DNA of 64,000 nucleotides from Alkalidesulfovibrio alkalitolerans DSM 16529 (GCF_000422245.1 NZ_ATHI01000005.1:62001-126000), one strand, 5' to 3'; positions 8,726 to 17,675 are shown, counted from the stretch's first letter. Notes: generated from the sequence alone by a model not told the origin. Numbers and translations: made by a program.

Positions 8726-9301
8726 CTACTCCTCCTTCACCTTGGAGCGGACGGTATCGAGAAACTTTTCCCAGGAGACGAAGCGCCCTTCGCCCGAAAA
8801 GAGTACCGTGGCCCTTCCTCCCTTGTCCTTGGGATTTCGCACCAACACGTAGGCGGGCGTGCCGGGCGCGCCCAGGGCCTTGTGGGCCGCGAAGCTCTCG
8901 TCCGTGCTCATGGGCAGGGTCAGACCATACTTCTCGCGGAAGACCCTGATTTCGAAAGCAGTATTGCCCATCGCCACGCTCGTCATCTTGAGCTTTTCCG
9001 CCAGATCGCCGTCGGAAACGGCCGCGAAGAGCTTCTGCACGTCCGGGGCCTCGGCCTGACAGTGCATGCAGTAGACGTTGAAAAACTGCACGAGCACGAA
9101 GGGCGCGTCCACGTCCTCGATGCGGTAGGTCGGCGCGTCCTTGGGCAGCCCCAGGTAGTCGAGGTCCGCCTCCCGGTCGGGAGCGGCCAGATCCAGAGCC
9201 GGAAAGCTCTTGCCCGCCGGAGGCAGGGCCAGAACGAGGGAGGCGGTCAGAAGAACCAGACCGCAGGCCAGGGCCAAGCGAAAGGCGATCATCCTAGACA
9301 T
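8726..9301 (-). CDS. TlpA/ResA-like periplasmic thioredoxin-fold protein
   Basis: A 191-residue protein with an N-terminal signal segment (residues about 4-25) and a thioredoxin fold. The active site is CMHC (Cys78, Cys81) in VQFFNVYCMHCQAEAP, and the cis-proline loop is GAPGTPAYVLV. It should be a periplasmic disulfide reductant. The start at 9301 overlaps the end of korB by 8 bases; an in-frame ATG at 9292 would shorten it by three residues. It lies directly upstream of the peroxiredoxin. Confidence 0.85.
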   Translation of the reverse strand: MSRMIAFRLALACGLVLLTASLVLALPPAGKSFPALDLAAPDREADLDYLGLPKDAPTYRIEDVDAPFVLVQFFNVYCMHCQAEAPDVQKLFAAVSDGDLAEKLKMTSVAMGNTAFEIRVFREKYGLTLPMSTDESFAAHKALGAPGTPAYVLVRNPKDKGGRATVLFSGEGRFVSWEKFLDTVRSKVKEE

Positions 9302-10148
9302 ATGACTCCATCACGCGGCGCAGCGCGCCGTGATCGGGTTTGGCCGACGCCAGGGACCTGCCGCCCGAAGTGGGCAGCATTTCCTCGAAGGGACGGCGCT
9401 CGGTGTTCTTCCAGATGACGCCGATGGGAATCTCCTCCCCGAAGGTCATGGCCGCGCGCAAGGCCGCCTGAGCATCCGTGGGATCGTGCGTGGCGTCGAG
9501 CTTCTTCACGCGCTCCTTGTACCAGGCGTAGGTGTTGACCTTGTTGAAGGAGACGCAGGGCTGGAACACGTCCACCAGGGAGAAGCCCTTGTGGCGCACG
9601 GCCTGCTGGATGAGATCCACGAGATGGTCCATCTCGCCCGCGAATCCCCGGGCCACGAAGGACGCGCCCATGGTCACGGCCACGGCCACGGGGTTGAAGG
9701 CCGCCGATGGCGCGCCGAAGGGCTGGGCCTTGGTCTTCATGCCCTGCATGGTCGTGGGGCTGGCCTGCCCCTTGGTCAGGCCGTAGATCTGGTTGTCGTG
9801 GGCCACCAGGGTGATGTCCACGTTGCGCCGGATGGCCGCCAGAAAATGGTTGCCGCCCTCGCCGTAATTGCAGCCGTCGCCGGACTCGGCGACGACGGTC
9901 AACCCCGGATTAGCCAGCTTGATGGCCTGGGCGGGCGGCAAGGCGCGGCCGTGCAGCCCGTTGAAGACGTTGCACCTGAGGTAGTGCGGGGCCTTGGCCG
10001 CCTGGCCGATGCCCGAAACCAGGCAGACCTGATGCGGCGACAGGCCCAAGCCCGTCAGGGCCTTCTTCATGGAATTGAGAATGGAGAAGTTGCCGCAGCC
10101 CGGACACCAAGCGGTTTCGAATTCGCCATATTCCTCGATGGAAACCAT
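9294..10148 (-). CDS. korB: 2-oxoacid:ferredoxin oxidoreductase, beta subunit
   Basis: A 284-residue TPP-binding subunit. It has WCPGCGNF near the N-terminus (Cys15, Cys18), GIGQAAKAPHY, and the thiamine-diphosphate motif GDGCNYGEGGNHF near residues 90-102, with DNQIYGLTKGQ ASPTT typical of KorB/OorB. The holoenzyme decarboxylates a 2-oxoacid (2-oxoglutarate or a branched-chain or pyruvate analogue) to the acyl-CoA and reduces ferredoxin. It follows korA by 11 bases. The substrate cannot be fixed from sequence inspection. Confidence 0.9.
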   Translation of the reverse strand: MVSIEEYGEFETAWCPGCGNFSILNSMKKALTGLGLSPHQVCLVSGIGQAAKAPHYLRCNVFNGLHGRALPPAQAIKLANPGLTVVAESGDGCNYGEGGNHFLAAIRRNVDITLVAHDNQIYGLTKGQASPTTMQGMKTKAQPFGAPSAAFNPVAVAVTMGASFVARGFAGEMDHLVDLIQQAVRHKGFSLVDVFQPCVSFNKVNTYAWYKERVKKLDATHDPTDAQAALRAAMTFGEEIPIGVIWKNTERRPFEEMLPTSGGRSLASAKPDHGALRRVMESYV

Positions 10149-10159
10149 ACGCTCTCCCC

Positions 10160-11851
10160 TTATTCCAAGCCCGCAAGGCCGGCCAGGATGTATTCCGGCG
10201 TGAAGGGCGCGCCATCGTACCGCAGCACCTTGCGCTCGATGCGGTAGCCGCTTTCGCGGTGCACCAGATCGGCGAACTGCCCGGTCAGGTTGCCCTCCAC
10301 GCAGACCACCCTCCCCGCCTTCTCGAAGCGGTGCAGGAAATCGTTCGGCCGCAGGGGGTAGACCTGACCGAAGTGCAACACTCCGGCCGTCTCTCCCGAG
10401 GCCGAAAGACGCTCCATGGCTTCCAGGGCCGCGCCACGCGTAGACCCCCAGCAGACGAGAAGCGTCTTCGGCTGTTCGTGGCCGAAGTACTCCGGGGCGA
10501 GGGCGTCAGCGCGAAGCCCGTCGAGCTTTTTGGCTCTTTTGTGCACCATGGCCGTACGCACGCCCAAATCCTCGGTGATGTGGCCGTCAGGCGTGTGCTC
10601 GTCCGAATCCACGACCACCAGGGCCTTGGAAAGGCCGGGCAGCGCGCGCGGCGAAACCCCGGTCTCTTCGTTCGGGGCGAAGCGCACGTAGCCCTCCTCG
10701 TCGTCGGGCTTTTGCAGCGGCGCGCTCACCGGCGGCAGGGCGTCCAGGTCAAAGGGCCGCACCGCCGAATAGCAGTCGGCCTGATACTGGTCCGTGAGCA
10801 CGAACGCGGGCCCCTGCCACTTCTCGGCCTGGTCGAAGGCCCGATGCGTGAGCCAGAAGCACTGTTCCGCCGTGCCGGGACTCAAGATGGCTCTGGGGAA
10901 CTCGCCGTGCCCGGAATAAAGCGCCAAGTTCAGGTCGCCCTGCTCGGTGCGCGTGGGCAGGCCCGTAGCCGGGCCCGGCCGCATTGCCAGGACGATGACC
11001 AACGGCTGTTCGATCATGCCCGCGAGCGAGACGCCCTCGCACATCAGGGCGAAGCCGCCGCCCGAGGTGGCCGTGAGCGCCCGCGCGCCCGCGTAGGAAG
11101 CGCCGAGCACCATGTTGATAGCCGCGATCTCATCCTCGGCCTGCTCCACCACCACACCCGTCTCCTGCGCGTGCTGGATTAGGGTGAGGGGCACGGACGT
11201 GGACGGGGTCATGGGGTAGAACGAGACGAAGTTGCAGCCTGCGGCCATCGCGCCGAGCGCGATGGCCTCGTTGCCGTTCAAGGCCATGCGGCCCCGCGTC
11301 CCGGCAGGCGGGGCCGGGCATTCAAAGATGGATTCCTGCCCCTCCTTCCAGGCGAAGGAGCGGCGCAGCACCTCCACGTTGGCCGCGACGATCTTGTCGC
11401 CCTTCTTGCGGAAGGTGTCGTCGAGAAGCTCCTCGAGCACGGCCACGTCCAGACAGATGGTCGAGGCCAGGACGCCAAGGGCCACGGTGTTCTCGTAGAT
11501 GGCCTTGCCCGCGAGATCCTTGAAGGGCACGCGGAAGACGCGCGGCCAGTCCACGGCCATGTCCTCACCGGCCACGACCACCGCCCGCTCGGACAGGGAA
11601 TCCCGAAACAACGGGAAGGTCTCCTTGCCCAGGCAGACGAGCACGTCGATAGCCTCGCACGGCGCGAGCACCGGATCTGGGCCGAAGCGCACGCGGTAGG
11701 TGTTGTGACCGCCGCGAATGCGGGAAAGATAGTCCTGATAGACGTTGATTTCATAGCCGGAGCGCACCAGCGCCTTGGTGATGAGGGCGCCGACCGTGAC
11801 CAGCCCCTGTCCGGCCTCGCCGCCGATGCACACGTTGACCGCCGCCATCAA
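10160..11851 (-). CDS. korA: 2-oxoacid:ferredoxin oxidoreductase, fused gamma-alpha subunit
   Basis: A 563-residue protein. Residues 1 to about 190 form the gamma domain (GGEAGQGLVTVGALITKALVR, QDYLSRIRGGHNTYRV); from about 200 onward is the alpha subunit (GNEAIALGAMAAGCNFVSFYPMTPS, EQAEDEIAAINMVLGASYAGARALTATSGGGFALM). This fused arrangement is common in KorA/VorA types. AAGGAG precedes the start. No ferredoxin-like delta subunit is present, so it should use a free ferredoxin. The ferritin gene lies 45 bases upstream on the same strand. Confidence 0.9.
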   Translation of the reverse strand: MMAAVNVCIGGEAGQGLVTVGALITKALVRSGYEINVYQDYLSRIRGGHNTYRVRFGPDPVLAPCEAIDVLVCLGKETFPLFRDSLSERAVVVAGEDMAVDWPRVFRVPFKDLAGKAIYENTVALGVLASTICLDVAVLEELLDDTFRKKGDKIVAANVEVLRRSFAWKEGQESIFECPAPPAGTRGRMALNGNEAIALGAMAAGCNFVSFYPMTPSTSVPLTLIQHAQETGVVVEQAEDEIAAINMVLGASYAGARALTATSGGGFALMCEGVSLAGMIEQPLVIVLAMRPGPATGLPTRTEQGDLNLALYSGHGEFPRAILSPGTAEQCFWLTHRAFDQAEKWQGPAFVLTDQYQADCYSAVRPFDLDALPPVSAPLQKPDDEEGYVRFAPNEETGVSPRALPGLSKALVVVDSDEHTPDGHITEDLGVRTAMVHKRAKKLDGLRADALAPEYFGHEQPKTLLVCWGSTRGAALEAMERLSASGETAGVLHFGQVYPLRPNDFLHRFEKAGRVVCVEGNLTGQFADLVHRESGYRIERKVLRYDGAPFTPEYILAGLAGLE

Positions 11852-11896
11852 GAGACTCCTTGTCGGTTGGGCGTCGTCAAAACGACCATGAAGGCC

Positions 11897-12406
11897 CTAC
11901 TCGCCGTTTGCGGGCCAGACGAAGGTCCGCGCGCCCAGTTCCTTGTCGAGCATGTAGAGCGCGCCGCCGTCGCCGATCATTTCGAGCTTGGCCACGACAT
12001 CGCCAAAGCTGGCTTCTTCCTCCACCTGCTCGGCCACGAACCACTGCAGGAAGTTGGCGCTGGCGTGATCCTTAAGCGACTGGGCCAGATCGACCAGGGC
12101 GTTGATGCGGCCAGTGACCTCGCCCTCGTGCGTAAGGCCGGAGCGCATGACGTTGAGCGGCGACTCCCACTCGCACTTGGGCGCTTCCACGGTCTGCAAC
12201 ACGGCGCGTCCGCCGCGCTCGATGACGAAATCGAACATCTTCATGGCGTGGAAGAGTTCCTCGGCGGCCTGATTGCGCATCCAGGCGGAAAAGCCGGGAA
12301 GCCCCCTGGAGGCGAACCACGAGCCCATGGAGAGATACAGGTAGCCCGACCAAAGCTCCCACTTGATCTGTTCATTCAGGGCTTGTTCCATCTTTTCGTG
12401 CAGCAT
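11897..12406 (-). CDS. ftnA: Ferritin (non-heme iron storage)
   Basis: A 169-residue four-helix-bundle protein that oxidises Fe2+ and stores Fe3+ in a 24-mer shell. Ferroxidase-centre residues are visible: Glu in NEQIKWELWSGYLYLSM, the pair in AAEELFHAMKMF, and EQVEEEASF in the fourth helix region. Length is normal for bacterial FtnA. AAGGAGCG precedes ATG 12406. It is the first gene of a run with korA and korB; iron storage beside an Fe-S enzyme is plausible but may simply be adjacency. Confidence 0.92.
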   Translation of the reverse strand: MLHEKMEQALNEQIKWELWSGYLYLSMGSWFASRGLPGFSAWMRNQAAEELFHAMKMFDFVIERGGRAVLQTVEAPKCEWESPLNVMRSGLTHEGEVTGRINALVDLAQSLKDHASANFLQWFVAEQVEEEASFGDVVAKLEMIGDGGALYMLDKELGARTFVWPANGE

Positions 12407-12599
12407 GGGAAAGCGCTCCTTTGCTCTTTTCCGGGTTTCGACGCCCCGACCGCGCGAAGGCGTGGCATCACACGGCGAGAAACGATACAGGGGGCGTCAT
12501 CCGATTAGAAACCACTTCCGCCGATTTTTCGCAAGGTCTATTTCCCTGCGGCGACATTGCGCGGACTTTGGAACCGGCACGTCCAAGGCAGGCGTGAGC

Positions 12600-12702
12600 G
12601 GCGAAGCCGCGGGAACGCAAAGGAAAGAGCTTGCGCTCGCGTAATACGCGAGGGTCCGGCGCTTTTCGCGGCAACGCGGCAGATGGTGCTTTTGGGGCAG
12701 CC
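12600..12702 (-). repeat. Dispersed palindromic element, copy B (left arm degraded)
   Basis: Minus-strand copy. The right part is well kept: tip CGCGTA-A-TACGCG (12638-12650), GGTCCGGCGCTTTTCGCGGCAAC and GGCAGATGGTGCTTTT. The left arm is only vaguely similar to the consensus. It lies downstream of the lipoprotein gene ending at 12797, in the same orientation as that gene, but separated from its stop by a hairpin. Confidence 0.7.
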
Positions 12703-12750
12703 TGACGCCCGGCCCCGACGCATCGCACGATGCATCGAAGCCGGGCGTCA
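12703..12750 (-). terminator. Strong hairpin downstream of the 12.8 kb lipoprotein gene
   Basis: A perfect 11-bp stem, TGACGCCCGGC (12703-12713) with GCCGGGCGTCA (12740-12750). The interior GACGCATCG/CGATGCATC can extend the pairing. There is no U tract on either side, so it could be a Rho-independent terminator of weak type or an RNA-stabilising 3' stem. It lies 46 bases past the stop of the lipoprotein gene on the minus strand. Confidence 0.45.
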
Positions 12751-12796
12751 TTGCCCTTGCGGGGAAACCGGAATGCGCGAGGCCCGCGCCAAAGGC

Positions 12797-13369
12797 CTAC
12801 TGGCCCATGCGGCGAAGCGCACTATCCAGGGCTGGTCTCACGATCTCTTTCAGGGTCTCTTCGAGAATGTCGGCAGCGTTGCCGCTGGCCGGAACCTTGG
12901 TGCGCTCCACGCGGCTGGACAGGTTCTCCTCGTAGACTCGTTCCCCGCCCCGCGTGACGCGAACGTTGAGCGTCATCTCGGCGCTCAGTTCGGTGAGGCT
13001 CACCTCACGCAACCACATCTCGCGCACCGTGCCCGTGAGCACGTACTCGGTCTGGGCTCCGAAATCCTGCTGGCTCCAGTTCATGGCGCAGCCAGACTTC
13101 TTGAGCTCCTCGAAGAAGGCCTTGCTTGTCCACTCGCCCACAGGTTGCACGGCGTAAAAGGCCGTGCCGTCCTTTTTCTCCCCGATCTCCTCCTTGCCGC
13201 GCTCGTCGGCGAACTTGACCACGGTGATCGAGGTCGCGCACGGCCGCGACACATCCATGGGCGTGTATTTGAGGTTGATCATGTTGGGCGCGGCGCAGCC
13301 CTGCACGCTCAAAAGCAGCGCAACTGCCAGAAGAATCAGCGAAAAACGCGGAAATACGTTCGAACGCAT
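12797..13369 (-). CDS. Putative lipoprotein, YajG-like, unknown role
   Basis: A 190-residue protein. ATG 13369 is chosen over 13387 because AAGGAG sits five to six bases upstream of it. The signal peptide ends in lipobox VQGC (Cys at about residue 25). The mature part resembles small outer-membrane lipoproteins of the YajG type: an early VVKFADERGKEE, then GEWTSKAFFEELKKSG, TEYVLTGTVREMWL and a long strand AEMTLNVRV. Function unknown. Confidence 0.75.
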   Translation of the reverse strand: MRSNVFPRFSLILLAVALLLSVQGCAAPNMINLKYTPMDVSRPCATSITVVKFADERGKEEIGEKKDGTAFYAVQPVGEWTSKAFFEELKKSGCAMNWSQQDFGAQTEYVLTGTVREMWLREVSLTELSAEMTLNVRVTRGGERVYEENLSSRVERTKVPASGNAADILEETLKEIVRPALDSALRRMGQ

Positions 13370-13415
13370 GGTCGTCTCCTTCGTCATGGCTTGGGTTGTC
13401 TCCCCACTGCCCCTT

Positions 13416-13542
13416 CAAACTGTTTCCCAAAGCGCCATCTGCTGCCGCGCCGCGGAAAATTCAATCCCCGGCGCATATCCTGAGCCATGCTGCGGCCTTG
13501 ACCCTTCCGTACGCCTTGCATCCGGCGCTCTTCGAGCAGCCC
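13416..13542 (+). repeat. Dispersed palindromic element, copy C (diverged)
   Basis: Plus-orientation copy with AAACTGTTTCCCAAAGCGCC and CATCTGCTGC on the left, and ACGCCTTGCATCCGGCGCTC with GAGCAGCCCG on the right. The central tip is lost. Unlike most copies it follows no stop codon: it lies between two divergent gene starts. Confidence 0.6.
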
Positions 13543-13591
13543 GTGGCACGGCTGCTTCTCGACAGCACGCCTATAGCAAAGCCTGGGCGGT

Positions 13592-13620
13592 TTGACAGCC
13601 CCTTTCAACAAGCCTATTTC
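13592..13620 (+). promoter_or_regulatory. Candidate sigma-70 promoter for nifU-nifS-cysK-cysE
   Basis: TTGACA (13592-13597), a 17-bp spacer and TATTTC (13615-13620). The -35 is a perfect match; the -10 matches at three positions. Downstream, TGCTATGAT (13686-13694) could be an alternative extended -10 element. Either leaves a leader that could hold a regulator site, but I see no certain IscR/Rrf2-type box. Confidence 0.4.
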
Positions 13621-13751
13621 AGATCGAAAAGGTATATTTTATCACGAAGGATGTGCCCAAAGCCCTTCCGCCGCCGCCCGAAGCATGCTATGATTTACCT
13701 TCCGCCAGCGGCGGGAAAAATCTGCGACAAGACCCATGGGAGGAACAAGCC

Positions 13752-14591
13752 ATGTGGGAATACACGGACAAGGTCCGCGAACACTTTCTGAATCCGCGCA
13801 ACGCGGGCGACCTGCCCGACGCCAACGCAGTTGGCGAAGTGGGAAGTTTGGCCTGCGGCGATGCGCTGAAGCTTTTCCTGAAGATCAACGACCAGGGAGT
13901 GATCGAGGACGCCCGCTTCCAGACCTTCGGCTGCGCCTCGGCCATCGCGTCAAGCTCCGTGCTCACGGAGATGCTCAAGGGTAAGACCGTTGACGAGGCC
14001 AAGACCATCACCAACAAGGACATCGCCGAGATGCTCGGCGGCCTGCCCAAGGAGAAGATGCACTGCTCGGTGATGGGCCAGGAGGCCCTGGAAGCGGCGC
14101 TCAAGGGCTTTCTGGGCGAGAAGGTCGAAGCCTACGAGCCCGAGGGCGAACTGGTCTGCAAATGCTTCGGCGTCACCGACGTTCAGATCCGCCGCGCCAT
14201 CCGCGAGAACGACCTGAAGAGCGTCGAGGACATCACCAACTTCACCAAGGCCGGAGGCGGCTGCGGCGACTGTCTGGAGCGCCTGGGCGAGATCCTGGAC
14301 GAGGAGCGCGGCAAGCCGAAGGCGGAAAAGTCCGTGACCGAGCCAGCCAGGAAGATGACCAACTTGCAGCGCATGATGCTCGTGACCAAAATCATCGACG
14401 AGGAGATCAGGCCGAGCCTGAAGAAGGACGGCGGCGACATCGAACTCGTGGACATCGAGGGCGTGAACGTGATCGTGGCCCTGCGAGGGGCCTGTGTGGG
14501 TTGTCCGTCCAGCCAGCTGACCCTGAAGAATTTGGTGGAACAGCGGCTGCGCGAGGCCGTGGACCCGGCCATCACCGTGAGCCAGGCATAA
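13752..14591 (+). CDS. nifU: NifU Fe-S cluster scaffold protein (three domains)
   Basis: A 279-residue scaffold that assembles Fe-S clusters with sulfur from NifS. All three NifU domains are present. The IscU-like N-terminus has Cys35, Cys61 and Cys105 plus Asp37. The central [2Fe-2S] BFD-like domain has Cys136, Cys138, Cys171 and Cys174. The C-terminal Nfu-like domain has CVGC (Cys248, Cys251). The start follows GGGAGGA. nifS follows 10 bases later. No nitrogenase gene is in the window, so this is probably the general Fe-S system of an anaerobe rather than a nitrogen-fixation accessory. Confidence 0.96.
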   Translation: MWEYTDKVREHFLNPRNAGDLPDANAVGEVGSLACGDALKLFLKINDQGVIEDARFQTFGCASAIASSSVLTEMLKGKTVDEAKTITNKDIAEMLGGLPKEKMHCSVMGQEALEAALKGFLGEKVEAYEPEGELVCKCFGVTDVQIRRAIRENDLKSVEDITNFTKAGGGCGDCLERLGEILDEERGKPKAEKSVTEPARKMTNLQRMMLVTKIIDEEIRPSLKKDGGDIELVDIEGVNVIVALRGACVGCPSSQLTLKNLVEQRLREAVDPAITVSQA

Positions 14592-14601
14592 GGGGGCGGC
14601 A

Positions 14602-15798
14602 ATGCAGGAAATCTATCTGGACAACAACGCCACGACGCGCGTGGACCCGGCCGTTCTTGACGAGATGATGCCCTTTTTGACCACGCTTTACGGCAACCCC
14701 TCCAGCATGCACTCCTTCGGCGGCCAAGTGGGCAGGCACATGCGCCTCGCGCGCGAGCGGGCGGCTCAATGCCTGGGCTGCACGCCCGAGGAAATCGTCT
14801 TCACCGCCTGCGGCACCGAGAGCGACAACACGGCCATCAACGCCGCGCTCATGGCCGCGCCCGAAAAGCGCCACATCGTGACCACCAAGGTGGAGCACCC
14901 GGCCGTGCTCTCCTACTGCAAGCACCTGGAAAGCCGGGGCTTCGAGGTCGAGTTCCTGTCCGTGGACAAGGAGGGCCATCTCGATCTCGACGAGCTTCGC
15001 GTCTCGCTTCGCGACGACACGGCCGTGGTCTCGGTGATGTACGCCAACAACGAGACCGGCGTGATCTTTCCCATCCCCGAGATCGCGGATATCTGCCGCG
15101 AGCGCGGCGTGCTTTTGCACACCGACGCCGTGCAGGCTGTGGGCAAGATCCCCCTGGACATGAAGACCCTGCCCGTGGATTTCCTGGCCCTCTCCGGCCA
15201 CAAGCTGCACGCGCCCAAGGGCGTGGGCGCGCTTTACGTGCGCCGCGGCGCGCCGTTTCGGCCCTTCCTCATCGGCGGGCACCAGGAGCGCGGCCGCCGC
15301 GCGGGCACCGAGAACACGGCCTCCGTCGTGGCCCTGGGCAAGGCCATGGAACTCGCCGCGCAGGGCGTCGGAGACGAGAACACCCGCGTGCGGGCGCTGC
15401 GCGACCGGCTGGAGAACGGGCTGCTTTCGGCCATCCCCGAGTCGCGCGTGAACGGCGCGCGCGACGAGCGGCTGCCCAACACCTCGAACATCTCCTTCAA
15501 GTACGTCGAGGGCGAGGCCATCCTGCTCATGCTCGACCAGTTCGGCATCTGCGCCTCCTCGGGCTCGGCCTGCACCTCGGGCAGCCTTGAGCCCTCGCAC
15601 GTGCTGCGGGCCATGGGCGTGCCCTTCACCTTCGCCCACGGCTCCATCCGCTTCTCGCTCTCGCGCTTCACCACCGAGGCCGAGATCGACACCGTGCTGC
15701 GCGAGCTGCCGCCGATCATCGAACGGCTGCGCGTGCTCTCGCCCTTCAAGGCGGAAGGGCCGGAGCCGCTCGACGCCAAACCGCCCTGCACCTGCTGA
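14602..15798 (+). CDS. nifS: Cysteine desulfurase, NifS type
   Basis: A 398-residue PLP enzyme that turns cysteine into alanine and a persulfide for NifU. The N-terminus [16 protein letters not shown] is classic. The PLP lysine is Lys201 in [13 protein letters not shown], and the persulfide-carrying cysteine is Cys324 in SSGSACTSG. Histidine and aspartate contacts lie in EHPAV and [11 protein letters not shown] distal CTC tail is at the very C-terminus. It sits between nifU and cysK with 10-base gaps, in one operon. Confidence 0.96.
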   Translation: MQEIYLDNNATTRVDPAVLDEMMPFLTTLYGNPSSMHSFGGQVGRHMRLARERAAQCLGCTPEEIVFTACGTESDNTAINAALMAAPEKRHIVTTKVEHPAVLSYCKHLESRGFEVEFLSVDKEGHLDLDELRVSLRDDTAVVSVMYANNETGVIFPIPEIADICRERGVLLHTDAVQAVGKIPLDMKTLPVDFLALSGHKLHAPKGVGALYVRRGAPFRPFLIGGHQERGRRAGTENTASVVALGKAMELAAQGVGDENTRVRALRDRLENGLLSAIPESRVNGARDERLPNTSNISFKYVEGEAILLMLDQFGICASSGSACTSGSLEPSHVLRAMGVPFTFAHGSIRFSLSRFTTEAEIDTVLRELPPIIERLRVLSPFKAEGPEPLDAKPPCTC

Positions 15799-15808
15799 GG
15801 AGGGCACC

Positions 15809-16732
15809 ATGAAGATCGCACGGAACATGCTGGAACTCGTCGGCGGCACGCCGCTGGTCAGGCTGAACCGGCTCTCGGCCGGGCTTTCGGCCACCGTGGT
15901 CGCCAAGCTCGAATCGAGGAGCCCCTGCTTCTCGGTCAAGGACCGCATCGGCCTGGCCATGATCGAGGCGGCCGAAAAAGACGGCAGCCTCGCGCCGGGC
16001 GGGACCATCGTGGAGCCCACCTCGGGCAACACCGGCATCGCCCTGGCCTTTGCCGCGGCCGTGCGCGGCTACCGGGTCATCCTGACCATGCCCGAGTCCA
16101 TGAGCTTGGAGCGGCGCAAGATGCTCGCGGGGCTTGGCGCCGAACTGGTGCTGACCCCGGCCGCCGAGGGCATGAAAGGGGCCATCGCCCGCGCCCGCGA
16201 ACTGGCGGCCGAGCTTTCCGCCTTCATGCCCATGCAGTTCGAGAACCCGGCCAACCCCGAAATCCACCGCCACACCACGGCCGAGGAGATCTGGGCCGAC
16301 ACGGACGGGGCCGTGGACGTCTTCGTGGCGGGCGTGGGCACGGGCGGCACCATCACCGGCGTGGGCCAGGTGCTCAAGGAGCGCAAGCCCGGCGCGCGCA
16401 TCGTGGCCGTGGAGCCGGAACTAAGCCCCGTGCTCTCGGGCGGCGCGCCAGGGCCGCACCCCATCCAGGGCATCGGCGCGGGCTTCGTGCCGCCGGTGCT
16501 CAAGACCGAGCTCATCGACGAGATCATCACCGTCTCGGGCGACGACGCCTTCGCCACGGCCCGCCGCATGATGCGCGAGGAAGGCATCGTCTGCGGCATC
16601 TCGTCCGGGGCCAACGCCTTCGCGGCGCTCAAGGTGGCGGCGCGGCCCGAGAACGCGGGCAAGCTCGTGGTCTTCGTGGTCTGCGACACCGGCGAGCGCT
16701 ATCTTTCCACTCCACTCTTCGAGACGAACTGA
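15809..16732 (+). CDS. cysK: Cysteine synthase (O-acetylserine sulfhydrylase)
   Basis: A 307-residue PLP enzyme making cysteine from O-acetylserine and sulfide. The PLP lysine is Lys44 in [10 protein letters not shown], the substrate loop is TSGNTGIAL, the phosphate-binding loop is [10 protein letters not shown], and [11 protein letters not shown] and [10 protein letters not shown] match CysK. GAGGAGGG precedes the start. Position after nifS and before the serine acetyltransferase makes a compact unit in which cysteine is made and then used as the sulfur source for clusters. Confidence 0.95.
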   Translation: MKIARNMLELVGGTPLVRLNRLSAGLSATVVAKLESRSPCFSVKDRIGLAMIEAAEKDGSLAPGGTIVEPTSGNTGIALAFAAAVRGYRVILTMPESMSLERRKMLAGLGAELVLTPAAEGMKGAIARARELAAELSAFMPMQFENPANPEIHRHTTAEEIWADTDGAVDVFVAGVGTGGTITGVGQVLKERKPGARIVAVEPELSPVLSGGAPGPHPIQGIGAGFVPPVLKTELIDEIITVSGDDAFATARRMMREEGIVCGISSGANAFAALKVAARPENAGKLVVFVVCDTGERYLSTPLFETN

Positions 16733-16733
16733 C

Positions 16734-17675
16734 ATGGCGAACCTGAACAACGGCAACGGCGCATACGGATCGGTCATCGAGCGCGTCACCGGGCAGTTGT
16801 GCGAGCCCGGCTCCTACGAGGGCGTGTACCACCGGCCCAAGCACGAGCAGCCCATGCCCTCGCTTGCGGCCCTGGAAGAGGTCATGGAGCGGCTGAAGGC
16901 CGTGCTCTTCCCCGGCTATTTCGGCAACTCCGAAGTCACGCCCGAGACCATGCGCTTCCACATCGGCGCGAACCTCGACGCCGCCTGCCGCCTGCTCGTG
17001 GAGCAGGTCAAGCGCGGCTTCTGCTTCGTCTGCCCGCGCGACGAGCAGCGCACCTGCGCCGAGTGCGAGGACCGCTCGCAGCGCATCTCCCAGGATTTCC
17101 TCGAACGCCTGCCCGGGATCAGGAGCCTCCTGGCCACGGATGTAGACGCGGCCTTTCGCGGCGACCCTGCCGCCAAGACGCCGGGCGAGACCATCTTCTG
17201 CTACCCCTCCATCATCGCCCTGACGCACTACCGCGTGGCCCACGCCCTGCACCACCTGGGCGTGTCCATCATTCCGCGCATCATCACGGAAATGGCCCAC
17301 TCGCGCACCGGCATCGACATCCACCCCGGCGCGCATATCGACGAAAACTTCTTCATCGACCACGGCACCGGCGTGGTCATCGGCGAAACCTCGGTCATCG
17401 GCCGGGGCGTGCGCCTGTACCAGGGCGTCACGCTCGGGGCCAAAAGCTTCCCCAAGGACGAGGCGGGCATGCTGGTCAAGGGGCAGCCGCGCCACCCCGT
17501 GGTCGAGGACGACGTGACCATCTACTCCGGCGCGACCATTCTCGGCCGCGTGACCATCGGCCGGGGCGCGGTCATCGGCGGCAACGTCTGGCTCACCCGC
17601 TCTGTGCCCGCCGGGGCACGCGTCATGCAGCCGCCGGGGCAGCGCGAGGCGCTGGTGGAGGGCTCGGGGATATAG
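16734..17675 (+). CDS. cysE: Serine O-acetyltransferase (EpsC/CysE family)
   Basis: A 313-residue enzyme that acetylates serine with acetyl-CoA. An N-terminal helical domain of about 180 residues is longer than in E. coli CysE and contains CFVCPRDEQRTCAEC, an unusual four-cysteine stretch near residues 96-110. The catalytic part is a left-handed beta-helix: HPGAHIDENFFIDHGTGVVIGET, RLYQGVTLGAKSF and HPVVEDDVTIYSGATILG. ATG 16734 is one base after the cysK stop, without a clear ribosome site, so coupling to cysK translation is likely. The extended N-terminus is typical of the EpsC-like branch. Confidence 0.93.
   Translation: MANLNNGNGAYGSVIERVTGQLCEPGSYEGVYHRPKHEQPMPSLAALEEVMERLKAVLFPGYFGNSEVTPETMRFHIGANLDAACRLLVEQVKRGFCFVCPRDEQRTCAECEDRSQRISQDFLERLPGIRSLLATDVDAAFRGDPAAKTPGETIFCYPSIIALTHYRVAHALHHLGVSIIPRIITEMAHSRTGIDIHPGAHIDENFFIDHGTGVVIGETSVIGRGVRLYQGVTLGAKSFPKDEAGMLVKGQPRHPVVEDDVTIYSGATILGRVTIGRGAVIGGNVWLTRSVPAGARVMQPPGQREALVEGSGI

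Larger units (their letters stand above)
12407..12796. other. 390-bp intergenic region upstream of ferritin
   Basis: No gene was found. It holds, from right to left, a strong hairpin (12703-12750), repeat copy B (about 12600-12702), and then about 190 bp leading to the ferritin start that should contain its promoter. I see TTGCGA and TCTAAT on the minus strand here but at 19-bp spacing, which is too poor to call. No clear ferric-uptake-regulator box was recognised. Confidence 0.6.
13370..13751. other. 382-bp divergent intergenic region before nifU
   Basis: No gene. It holds repeat copy C on its left side and, nearer nifU, an AT-richer stretch with a sigma-70-like promoter (13592-13620) and a second extended -10-like TGCTATGAT at 13686-13694. 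It must serve both the minus-strand lipoprotein gene and the nifU operon. Confidence 0.6.

Noticed and set aside
13544-13560. Sigma-54 promoter (TGGCACGGCTGC)
   Set aside because: The GG and GC elements are 7 rather than 10 bases apart, and no other sigma-54 site was found by eye.
13752-15798. Nitrogen-fixation island
   Set aside because: Only nifU and nifS are present, with cysK and cysE; no nifHDK or nifEN. They are better explained as the general Fe-S system.
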